From an uncultured Caryophanales bacterium (GTDB taxonomy: Bacteria > Bacillota_I > Bacilli_A > RFN20 > CAG-826), in the NCBI GenBank assembly GCA_947303105.1, contig CAMYXQ010000017.1, positions 1 to 12,609 on the forward strand: a stretch of DNA of 12,609 nt. Reading direction: 5' to 3'. Below the pieces are notes generated by a model. That model saw only the letters and a list, made by a program, of their open reading frames with translations, was not told the DNA's origin and did no database searches. Shown here one piece after another: positions 7,182 through 12,544 of this stretch. A program made the position numbers and the translations under genes. Position 1 is the first letter of the stretch, and each line of letters begins with the position of its first letter.

Positions 7182-7946
7182 ATGAAATTCGTCTCATTTA
7201 ACGTGAATGGCATACGGGCGATCCTCAAAAAGGACTTTCAATCCGACTTTGAAAGATTCGACGCCGACGTGTTTGCCATCCAGGAAAGCAAGTACTCCGA
7301 GGACCTCCACTTAACCTTCCCGTTTGAACCGGATGGGTATGAGGTTTACTGGACCGTCTCCAAAGTGAGAAAAGGCTATTCCGGCGTGACGGTTTATACC
7401 CGCCGGCATCCTTTGTCGGTCCACTATGGTTTGCTGGACGAGAAATACGACGAGGAAGGGCGGGTCATCACTTTGGAATTCGACTCCTTCTATTTCGTCG
7501 CCGCATATGTCCCCAACGCCGGAGACGGCTTGAAACGGATGGATTTCCGACTTGGGTACGAAAATGATCTCATTGCCTATCTCAGCAGCCTTGAGAAACG
7601 GAAACCGATTATCTATGCCGGTGACTTGAATGTCGCTCATAAGGAAATCGACATCAAGAACCCGAAGGCCAATGAAGGCAACCCGGGTTATACGCCACAA
7701 GAAAGAGATGCCTTCACCAACCTGTTATCCAAAGGATATGTTGATACATTCCGTTATTTGCATCCTGATGAAGTCAAATATTCTTGGTGGAGTTATCGTT
7801 TCAATTCCAGGGCCAATAATGCCGGCTGGCGAATCGATTACTTCCTCGTATCCGATTGCTTGAAGGAAAAGATAAGGGCCGCCGAGATCCATAACGATGT
7901 ATTCGGATCAGACCATTGCCCGATCAGCTTAGAAATCGAAATATAA
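7182..7946 (+). CDS. xth: Exodeoxyribonuclease III (AP endonuclease, Xth family)
   Basis: This is a 254-residue base-excision-repair enzyme of the exonuclease III/APE1 family, which cuts DNA 5' to abasic sites and trims 3' ends in a Mg-dependent reaction in the cytosol. Family residues are all present: Asn7 in FNVNGIRA, metal-binding Glu35 in IQESK, Tyr109 in AYVPN, Asp148 and Asn150 in GDLNV, Asp219 in WRIDY, and the Asp244-His245 pair in GSDHCP. Length is normal. The start is fixed by the conserved MKFVSFNVNG opening. No purine-rich ribosome binding site lies in the 17 bases before ATG, and the predicted transcript starts at or next to the ATG, so the mRNA may be leaderless. It stands alone, divergent from the GH2 operon and convergent with tRNA-Leu(CAA). 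Confidence 0.95.
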   Translation: MKFVSFNVNGIRAILKKDFQSDFERFDADVFAIQESKYSEDLHLTFPFEPDGYEVYWTVSKVRKGYSGVTVYTRRHPLSVHYGLLDEKYDEEGRVITLEFDSFYFVAAYVPNAGDGLKRMDFRLGYENDLIAYLSSLEKRKPIIYAGDLNVAHKEIDIKNPKANEGNPGYTPQERDAFTNLLSKGYVDTFRYLHPDEVKYSWWSYRFNSRANNAGWRIDYFLVSDCLKEKIRAAEIHNDVFGSDHCPISLEIEI

Positions 7947-7950
7947 GAAA

Positions 7951-7975
7951 AGCTCCCAATAGGGAGCATTTTCAT
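7951..7975. terminator. Bidirectional terminator between xth and tRNA-Leu(CAA)
   Basis: A 6-bp perfect stem GCTCCC (7952-7957) / GGGAGC (7962-7967) has an AATA loop. Rightwards it is followed by ATTTTCATT, ending xth. On the minus strand it is followed by TTTTCTTAT, a better U-tract, ending the tRNA-Leu transcript about a dozen bases after its CCA. Confidence 0.75.
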
Positions 7976-7979
7976 TATC

Positions 7980-8065
7980 TGGTGGCCCCCACCGGACTCG
8001 AACCGGCATGTCCTTGCGGACAGTAGATTTTGAGTCTACCGCGTCTACCATTCCACCAAGGGGCC
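7980..8065 (-). tRNA. tRNA-Leu(CAA)
   Basis: An 86-base class II tRNA. The acceptor stem pairs GGCCCCT with GGGGGCC; the anticodon stem GTAGA/TCTAC holds loop CTCAAAA with anticodon CAA, reading UUG. The variable arm TGTCC-GCAA-GGACA is long, as expected for leucine, and the T arm carries TTCGAGT. The discriminator is A and CCA is encoded (7980-7982). It has its own promoter and terminator, so it is probably a single-gene unit. Confidence 0.97.
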
Positions 8066-8068
8066 ATG

Positions 8069-8082
8069 AGCCCTTTCGGGCT
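8069..8082 (-). other. Leader hairpin upstream of tRNA-Leu(CAA)
   Basis: On the minus strand AGCCC-GAAA-GGGCT forms a 5-bp stem capped by a GNRA tetraloop, three bases before the mature tRNA 5' end (8065). The predicted transcription start is about 8081, so nearly the whole leader is this hairpin, which RNase P would have to remove with the leader. Confidence 0.55.
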
Positions 8083-8087
8083 TGTGA

Positions 8088-8116
8088 ATTATACAATTTA
8101 TCGGAAGAGTTGAGAA
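8088..8116 (-). promoter_or_regulatory. Promoter of tRNA-Leu(CAA)
   Basis: On the minus strand a perfect -10 TATAAT (8088-8093) lies 17 bases from TTCTCA (8111-8116, 4 of 6 to TTGACA). The position gives a start near 8081, about 16 bases before the mature tRNA. Confidence 0.7.
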
Positions 8117-8154
8117 CAAATAGTTGAAAGTCAGAGATCCGGAAATTATCTAAA

Positions 8155-8168
8155 TAGACATTTGTCCA
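8155..8168. promoter_or_regulatory. Operator-like dyad just downstream of the tetR gene
   Basis: TAGACA-TT-TGTCCA is a 14-base imperfect palindrome with five of six arm pairs matching, centred between 8161 and 8162. It lies between the stop of the TetR-type gene (8174) and the tRNA-Leu(CAA) promoter. Near copies occur at 8746-8759 and 8844-8857, so it may be the TetR-type protein's binding site. Confidence 0.4.
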
Positions 8169-8173
8169 TAGTT

Positions 8174-8695
8174 TTAATCCGATAATCCTATGATTTTCGA
8201 AAGTTCGGATTCAGGTTTTTTGCTGTCTAAGCGCGAAGAGCCAAGGACGAAGGCACGTGTAACCCCAAAGATGGATCCGAAAACAGAAGCTTTGGCATAT
8301 AAAACCGCTTCTTTATCACCTTTAAAGGGCACTAGTTCATTGATGACTGGCATTAAATTATTTTCCAATTTCCGATAGAAGTGACCTTCGGAGATATTCA
8401 GGATCGCACGGAAGGTTTTCCGCTCTCTAACAACAAGGTTCACTACCCCACCGATGACCGTTTCCCCAGCCATAGGTTCATCATGCAATACATCAAGGAT
8501 CCTGGCGATTAATTTGTCTTCGATCGCGGAGGCTACACCGAGGAGAGATTGGTAGTGCAAATAGAAAGTTGATTTGTTGACGTCGGCCTTTTCGATTACG
8601 TCAATCATCTTGAGGCCTTCATAGCCATTTTTCGATACTAGATCGATGAGCGCGTTTTGAATCGCGTCTTCAGTTTTTCTTAGTCTTCTGTCCAT
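8174..8695 (-). CDS. TetR/AcrR family transcriptional regulator
   Basis: The product is about 173 residues. The N-terminal DNA-binding domain is typical: DRRLRKTEDAIQNALIDLVSKNGYEGLKM, then the helix-turn-helix IDVIEKADVNKSTFYLHYQSL with the family's recognition-helix pattern. The C-terminal all-alpha domain, for ligand and dimer contacts, is not assignable to a ligand class. The open frame reaches a TTG at 8749 and an ATG at 8734. ATG 8695 is preferred because the promoter places the transcript start near 8737 and the family domain begins right after it; no start has a good ribosome binding site. Coding GC is about 45 percent (214 of 480 bases at 8221-8700), visibly below its neighbours. It lies alone between tRNA genes, so its target is unknown; autoregulation is suggested by sites in its promoter. 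Confidence 0.85.
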   Translation of the reverse strand: MDRRLRKTEDAIQNALIDLVSKNGYEGLKMIDVIEKADVNKSTFYLHYQSLLGVASAIEDKLIARILDVLHDEPMAGETVIGGVVNLVVRERKTFRAILNISEGHFYRKLENNLMPVINELVPFKGDKEAVLYAKASVFGSIFGVTRAFVLGSSRLDSKKPESELSKIIGLSD

Positions 8696-8743
8696 GAATT
8701 CATTATAAAATCTTTCTTTGATAAGAAAAGACATTTTATTATT

Positions 8744-8773
8744 ATTCAACCTTTGTCTATTTTTTTATGTCAA
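8744..8773 (-). promoter_or_regulatory. Promoter of the tetR-type gene with operator-like half-site
   Basis: On the minus strand a perfect -35 TTGACA (8768-8773) is followed after 18 bases by TTGAAT (8744-8749, 4 of 6). The predicted start is near 8737. Between the elements lies TTTGTCTA (8752-8759, + strand), sharing its core with the dyad at 8155-8168, as expected for an autorepressed regulator. The surrounding 8750-8880 stretch is very AT-rich and holds no gene that I can support. Confidence 0.5.
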
Positions 8774-8843
8774 GTTGTTAAATCTTTGTACTTTTTATTG
8801 GACAAGCATCATTCGATTGTTTTATTGGTTTGTTTTCCATTTC

Positions 8844-8857
8844 TCGACTTTTGTCCA
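8844..8857. promoter_or_regulatory. Second operator-like site upstream of the tetR-type gene
   Basis: TCGACTTTTGTCCA matches the dyad at 8155-8168 in 12 of 14 positions. A further TTGTCCA core lies on the minus strand at 8799-8805. The site is about 70 bases upstream of the tetR -35 element and 24 bases from the 3' end of tRNA-Arg. Confidence 0.3.
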
Positions 8858-8880
8858 TTTTTTAAAAGAGATAAAAAAAA

Positions 8881-8957
8881 TGGCGTGCCCGAGCGGACTC
8901 GAACCGCTGACCTCAAGCTTCGGAGGCTTGCGCTCTATCCAACTGAGCTACGGGCAC
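8881..8957 (-). tRNA. tRNA-Arg(CCG)
   Basis: A 77-base tRNA: acceptor GTGCCCG/CGGGCAC, D arm GCTC/GAGC, anticodon stem CAAGC/GCTTG around loop CTCCGAA with anticodon CCG (reads CGG), T arm AGCGG/CCGCT with TTCGAGT, discriminator G, encoded CCA (8881-8883). A run of eight T's follows the CCA directly. It is second in a two-tRNA unit, six bases after tRNA-Leu(CAG). Confidence 0.97.
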
Positions 8958-8963
8958 AAAGAT

Positions 8964-9048
8964 TGGTGCACTGGACGAGACTTGAACTCGTACCGGTCGC
9001 CCGACTAGTTCCTGAAGCTAGCGCGTATACCAATTCCGCCACCAGTGC
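8964..9048 (-). tRNA. tRNA-Leu(CAG)
   Basis: An 85-base class II tRNA: acceptor GCACTGG/CCAGTGC, anticodon loop TTCAGGA with anticodon CAG (reads CUG), variable arm closed by CGG/CCG, T arm ACGAG/CTCGT with TTCAAGT, discriminator A, encoded CCA (8964-8966). The anticodon stem CTAGC/ACTAG has a C-A mismatch at the loop-proximal pair (31-39), where relatives usually pair. It is first in the two-tRNA unit. Confidence 0.95.
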
Positions 9049-9057
9049 ACGGTGATA

Positions 9058-9086
9058 ATGATACTCTTATTCGCGATAAAAGTCGA
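9058..9086 (-). promoter_or_regulatory. Candidate promoter of the tRNA-Leu(CAG)/tRNA-Arg unit
   Basis: On the minus strand TCGACT (9081-9086, 4 of 6) and TATCAT (9058-9063, 5 of 6) are 17 bases apart. The start would be near 9051, just before the mature tRNA 5' end at 9048. The element lies in the last codons of the alpha/beta hydrolase gene, so read-through from the GH3 operon is an alternative source of the tRNAs. Confidence 0.45.
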
Positions 9087-9999
9087 TTATGGAAGAAATG
9101 AGGTCCCGGTTGTGTTCCGTGGCCTTCTGAATATCCATTTCTAGACCAATCGGGCTATTGATGTTTAAGAGCCCATCTTTAGCCAATTGCTTCTGATAAT
9201 TCTGAGCCTTCGAAGTGTACATCGCCCCATGACCGCAACGCGGGATCGAAACGAACTTCAAACGGGACTCGGTTTTGAACTTCTTAAATAGGCGCTTTCC
9301 ATTAAATTCCAATGGAACAGACGTGTCGTCCGTTCCCGATGCATAGAACAATTTCCCAGTTGATTTTTCGAAGACTTTCAAGGCAGAAATATTGGCTTTG
9401 GGTCCAGAAAGGAAGAATATGGCCAGAGAAATCGGCAATTTCAAAAAGCCCAATTTCTTCTTTGTCAGGGAATGATAGATGGCATCGCTTGGGCGAAGAA
9501 AGCCCGATAAAGCCACGGCTTTTTCGACTTTGAACTCAGGACGCAACGCGATCATTGAGCCGTATCCGCCCCAAGAATGACCGAATGAATACCGTTTCAA
9601 ACCCTTGGCTTTTGGGTCATTATCCAGCCAAGAGAAGAAAACTGACTGGATTTTCGCGACCTCGCCAATGCTCTTTGGACCGCGTCCTTCGCTTCGGCCA
9701 CAACCCAAGTTGTCATAGGCATAAACCAAATATCCGGCTTTCGCGATTGCGGCGATTTCCTTCATATAGGCATTGCGGCCGCTTCCTAAACCATGGAAAA
9801 CAATAACCAAGGCTTTTGGGGCACGATCGCCAACCCAATAACGAGATCCATCGAGATTCCATTTTCCATATCGGAAGGAGAATCTCTCTTCACTCAGACC
9901 CAATTCATTGGCCTCAAAGTATGGCAAAGAAGGCATGCCGTCCCAACGATGGTTCAGCCTCTTATTCAGTTGCAGCGCAAAGATGATAGAAAGGATCAT
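9067..9999 (-). CDS. Cytosolic alpha/beta hydrolase coupled to GH3
   Basis: This is a 310-residue alpha/beta hydrolase. Motifs in order are VIVFHGLGSGRN (65-76, oxyanion region), YAYDNLGCGRSEG (93-105), nucleophile elbow GHSWG with Ser142, acid Asp225 in GTDDTSVP and His257 in CGHGAMYT. The first ten residues are hydrophobic, but the stretch is short and unlikely to be a real signal or anchor. The reaction is ester or amide hydrolysis of unknown substrate; the best match by look is the serine aminopeptidase/monoacylglycerol-lipase-like subgroup. ATG 9999 overlaps the GH3 stop as ATGA (9996-9999), with GGGAGA about five bases before it (10005-10010), so the two proteins are made together. A deacylase that clears ester groups from sugars cleaved by GH3 is a reasonable guess only. 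Confidence 0.87.
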   Translation of the reverse strand: MILSIIFALQLNKRLNHRWDGMPSLPYFEANELGLSEERFSFRYGKWNLDGSRYWVGDRAPKALVIVFHGLGSGRNAYMKEIAAIAKAGYLVYAYDNLGCGRSEGRGPKSIGEVAKIQSVFFSWLDNDPKAKGLKRYSFGHSWGGYGSMIALRPEFKVEKAVALSGFLRPSDAIYHSLTKKKLGFLKLPISLAIFFLSGPKANISALKVFEKSTGKLFYASGTDDTSVPLEFNGKRLFKKFKTESRLKFVSIPRCGHGAMYTSKAQNYQKQLAKDGLLNINSPIGLEMDIQKATEHNRDLISSIIDFYRE

Positions 10000-12419
10000 T
10001 TACGTCTCCCGAAGCATAATGCCCAAAGGGCATGGAATAGATGGCCGTTTAGCAAAGCGATGGTCGCCAAAATCTTTTTGTCGCTCATGCCGCCCATCCC
10101 CGCGGCGCGCAATGGCATCCGCAGACGGGAATCGAATTCCTTCGCGTGAGCGGCCTTATCGCAACGCGGATCAATCGTCTTATCGAGCGCCTTGATGATT
10201 CGCTTCCCAACCAATGTGTTCTGGGTCGACCCAAAGGTGCTATTCAGGTTGAAAGAGCCCTTCTTGGAATAGATGACGCGTTTGATGTGATGACCAAGCA
10301 AACGCTCGAATTCTTCGTCACTGGGAATATATAACGATTTATCGTTAAACTCGTAATATGAGGGGAAGGAACGGGACTTATCCGCAAACACTTTGGAAGA
10401 ATTCACGGTTACGACCCTCCTCAAACGGATATCTTCCGAAGATGACCCAACAAGAATCTCATATTTGCCGCCTTCGACCGCGAATTGTTTCGTTTCGGTA
10501 TCGTAATGGGCGAAGTCTTCATACTTCAACGTGAATTTGATCTGGCGCATGTTGCCGGATTCGATGAGGATCTTTTTGAACGCCTTCAGCTCGCGGACCG
10601 GCTTGAAAACATTTTGTCGGCGGGCGGCGATATAAAGCTGCATCGTCTCCAAACCGCCGTAACGGCTCGGGTTATTGACGGCGAAAGACACTTCAAGCGT
10701 CTGCCCTTCATTGAGCTCATCGCGGTTCAAAACGAGAGATTTATAGGTGAATCGGGAATAGCTGAGACCATGACCAAACGGGAACAAAACGGGGATATTC
10801 GCGGAGAGATAATAACGATATCCAACATAGATGCTCTCTTTGTATTTGCTCGGGCCGCGATCGCCGGGATAGAAAAGGCTGGAAGGCACGTCCGAATATT
10901 GGATCGGCCAGCTTTCGGCGAATTTGCCCGAAGGATTCGCACGGCCGATCAAAATGCGATGAATGGCTTTCGATCCGGCTTCGCCGCCGAAATAGGAGAC
11001 AAGAATCGCCGGGGCATTTTCTGCCATCGGAAGCTCCACGGGAGCGCCCGCAATGACGACAAGGATGATGTTCGGGTTCACTTCCTGAACCGCTTTGAAC
11101 AATTGGATTTGAGCGGCAGGCAGTTCCATGGAATCGCGATCATATCCTTCGGATTCGGTGCCGGCATAAGGCCCGACGACGAAGATGACGTATTTATGGT
11201 TGCCGGCAAGGTCGCAGGCATCGATCGCGAGTTTCTTCGCCTCGTCGCGCGATGCATCCGCATGGAGCGGATATCCTGGCGCGTACGCGACCGTGTCGCT
11301 CGTGAGCGACGCGTGATGGCGGATTTCATCCAGCAAGGATGATTCGATCATCGGGTGGACGTGGCTGGAGCCAGAACCTTGAATCGGGGTTTCCTCGGCC
11401 AAAGCGCCGATAACGCAGCAATTCTCGTAACTGCGCAACGGCAGGATATTATCATCGTTCTTTGCAAGAACGATACCTTCTTCGGCAACGCTCAACGCGA
11501 TTTCGCGTTGGTCTTCATAACGGAAGCGGATGTGTTCTGGGCGTTGGGCGGCCTTCTGAGACAGGCAAATAATGCGTTGGGCGGAATCATCGACCGCTTC
11601 TTCTTCCAAGATTCCTTTGCGGATCGCTTTGGTGAGTAAGCCGTGACGATGTTCGAAACAAGGCATCTCTAAATCGAGGCCGTTATTGTGATTTCGGATC
11701 GGATCGGTGACCGCGCCCCAGTCGGAAACGACGACGCCGTTATATTTCCATTCGCCTTTGAGGATGTCTTTGAGCAGGTAACCATGATTGGCGGCAGGGA
11801 CGCCATTGATCTTGTTGTAAGAGCACATGACCATCCAAGGATCGCTTTCCTTGACGCAGATCTCGAATGGTTTCAGATAGATTTCGCGGAGAGCCCGCTC
11901 ATCGACCTGGGAATCATTGAGGAAACGCGAGGTCTCTTGGTTGTTGCAGGCATAATGTTTTAAGCAAGCGCCGACGCCTTTGCTCTGGATGCCGCCGATG
12001 ATCGCAGAACCAATTTTCCCTGCAAGAAGGGGGTCTTCCGACAAATATTCGAAATTTCTGCCGCATAACGGGTTCCGTTTGATGTTCACGCCGGGGGCGA
12101 GAATCACGTCAACGCCGGCCTGAATCGCTTCTTTGGCCATCGCTTCGCCCATTTGTTTGGCAAGGTCGGGATTCCAAGTGCAGGCCACGAGGGCTGGGCT
12201 CGGGAAACAAGTAGCACGCTCGGAGTCGAATTCGGATGTCGGGATGCGCAAACCAAGAGGGCCGTCACTCATACGGACGGAACGGATTCCTTTGTGAGAG
12301 ATCGAATTCGTCTCCCAATTGCCGTGACCATAAAGCAATCGAACCTTATCGGCGCGACGCAGGTCATTCATGACGGCTTCGGCGTTTTGGGCCTCAGCTT
12401 TCCAATTCTTTTTTCTCAT
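9996..12419 (-). CDS. Glycoside hydrolase family 3 beta-glucosidase-type enzyme
   Basis: The enzyme has 807 residues: a GH3 N-terminal barrel (about 30-300) with GIRSVRMSDGPLGLR, APGVNIKRNPLCGRNFEYLSEDP, KHYACNNQE (154-162) and nucleophile Asp233 in VVVSDWGA; a GH3 C-terminal alpha/beta domain (about 330-550); and a fibronectin III-like domain (about 600-680). A tail of about 118 residues follows, ending in a hydrophobic stretch, KILATIALLNGHLFHALWAL, and basic RRK. It removes terminal beta-linked sugars, most likely glucose or xylose. No signal peptide, so it acts on imported oligosaccharides or glycosides. ATG 12419 is chosen because GGGAAA lies a few bases upstream and the family opening MRKKNWKAEAQNAEAV begins here; the 55 extra open codons beyond it cover promoter, terminator and tRNA. 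First gene of a two-gene operon. Confidence 0.93.
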   Translation of the reverse strand: MRKKNWKAEAQNAEAVMNDLRRADKVRLLYGHGNWETNSISHKGIRSVRMSDGPLGLRIPTSEFDSERATCFPSPALVACTWNPDLAKQMGEAMAKEAIQAGVDVILAPGVNIKRNPLCGRNFEYLSEDPLLAGKIGSAIIGGIQSKGVGACLKHYACNNQETSRFLNDSQVDERALREIYLKPFEICVKESDPWMVMCSYNKINGVPAANHGYLLKDILKGEWKYNGVVVSDWGAVTDPIRNHNNGLDLEMPCFEHRHGLLTKAIRKGILEEEAVDDSAQRIICLSQKAAQRPEHIRFRYEDQREIALSVAEEGIVLAKNDDNILPLRSYENCCVIGALAEETPIQGSGSSHVHPMIESSLLDEIRHHASLTSDTVAYAPGYPLHADASRDEAKKLAIDACDLAGNHKYVIFVVGPYAGTESEGYDRDSMELPAAQIQLFKAVQEVNPNIILVVIAGAPVELPMAENAPAILVSYFGGEAGSKAIHRILIGRANPSGKFAESWPIQYSDVPSSLFYPGDRGPSKYKESIYVGYRYYLSANIPVLFPFGHGLSYSRFTYKSLVLNRDELNEGQTLEVSFAVNNPSRYGGLETMQLYIAARRQNVFKPVRELKAFKKILIESGNMRQIKFTLKYEDFAHYDTETKQFAVEGGKYEILVGSSSEDIRLRRVVTVNSSKVFADKSRSFPSYYEFNDKSLYIPSDEEFERLLGHHIKRVIYSKKGSFNLNSTFGSTQNTLVGKRIIKALDKTIDPRCDKAAHAKEFDSRLRMPLRAAGMGGMSDKKILATIALLNGHLFHALWALCFGRRK

Positions 12420-12446
12420 AGTTTTTCCCGATTGCGTGCTTGAAAT

Positions 12447-12465
12447 AAGCAAGTTGAACTTGCTT
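12447..12465. promoter_or_regulatory. Inverted repeat (operator candidate) at the GH3 transcription start
   Basis: AAGCAAGT (12447-12454) and ACTTGCTT (12458-12465) are perfect 8-base inverted arms around TGA. The predicted start of the GH3 transcript is about 12464, so the repeat covers +1 to about +18, a classic repressor position. The odd centre and length fit a LacI- or GntR-type operator. In RNA it would also form a hairpin at the 5' end. Confidence 0.55.
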
Positions 12466-12470
12466 GACTC

Positions 12471-12499
12471 ATTATAAGCCTGTTTGTTTCCGCTATCCA
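12471..12499 (-). promoter_or_regulatory. Promoter of the GH3-hydrolase operon
   Basis: On the minus strand TGGATA (12494-12499, 4 of 6) and a perfect TATAAT (12471-12476) are 17 bases apart. The leader from about 12464 to the ATG at 12419 is roughly 45 bases and contains the inverted repeat. Confidence 0.7.
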
Positions 12500-12508
12500 C
12501 CCGCAACG

Positions 12509-12532
12509 AAAAAACCGGACCTTGCGGCCCGG
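12509..12532 (-). terminator. Intrinsic terminator of tRNA-Ala(GGC)
   Basis: On the minus strand CCGGGCC (12526-12532), loop GCAA and GGTCCGG (12515-12521) form a 7-bp stem with one G-T pair, followed by six T's (12509-12514). It starts 12 bases past the tRNA CCA and insulates the GH3 promoter from upstream transcription. Confidence 0.85.
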
Positions 12533-12544
12533 ATTCTATCAGAT

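Noticed and set aside
7100..7228. Upstream extension of the GH2 reading frame by 43 codons
   Set aside because: It runs through the promoter and into the divergent xth gene; a strong Shine-Dalgarno fixes the start at 7099.
8174..9048. Integrated element or attachment sites at the tRNA genes
   Set aside because: No integrase, transposase, or repeated tRNA 3' fragment was found in the window.
10485..11342. A 285-codon open frame on the + strand opposite GH3
   Set aside because: It lies wholly inside a well-supported GH3 gene; its length follows from codon bias of the sense strand and it has no recognisable domain.
12438..12470. CcpA-type cre site upstream of GH3
   Set aside because: The repeat lacks the central CG and flanking pattern of cre; it is better described as a separate operator-like dyad.
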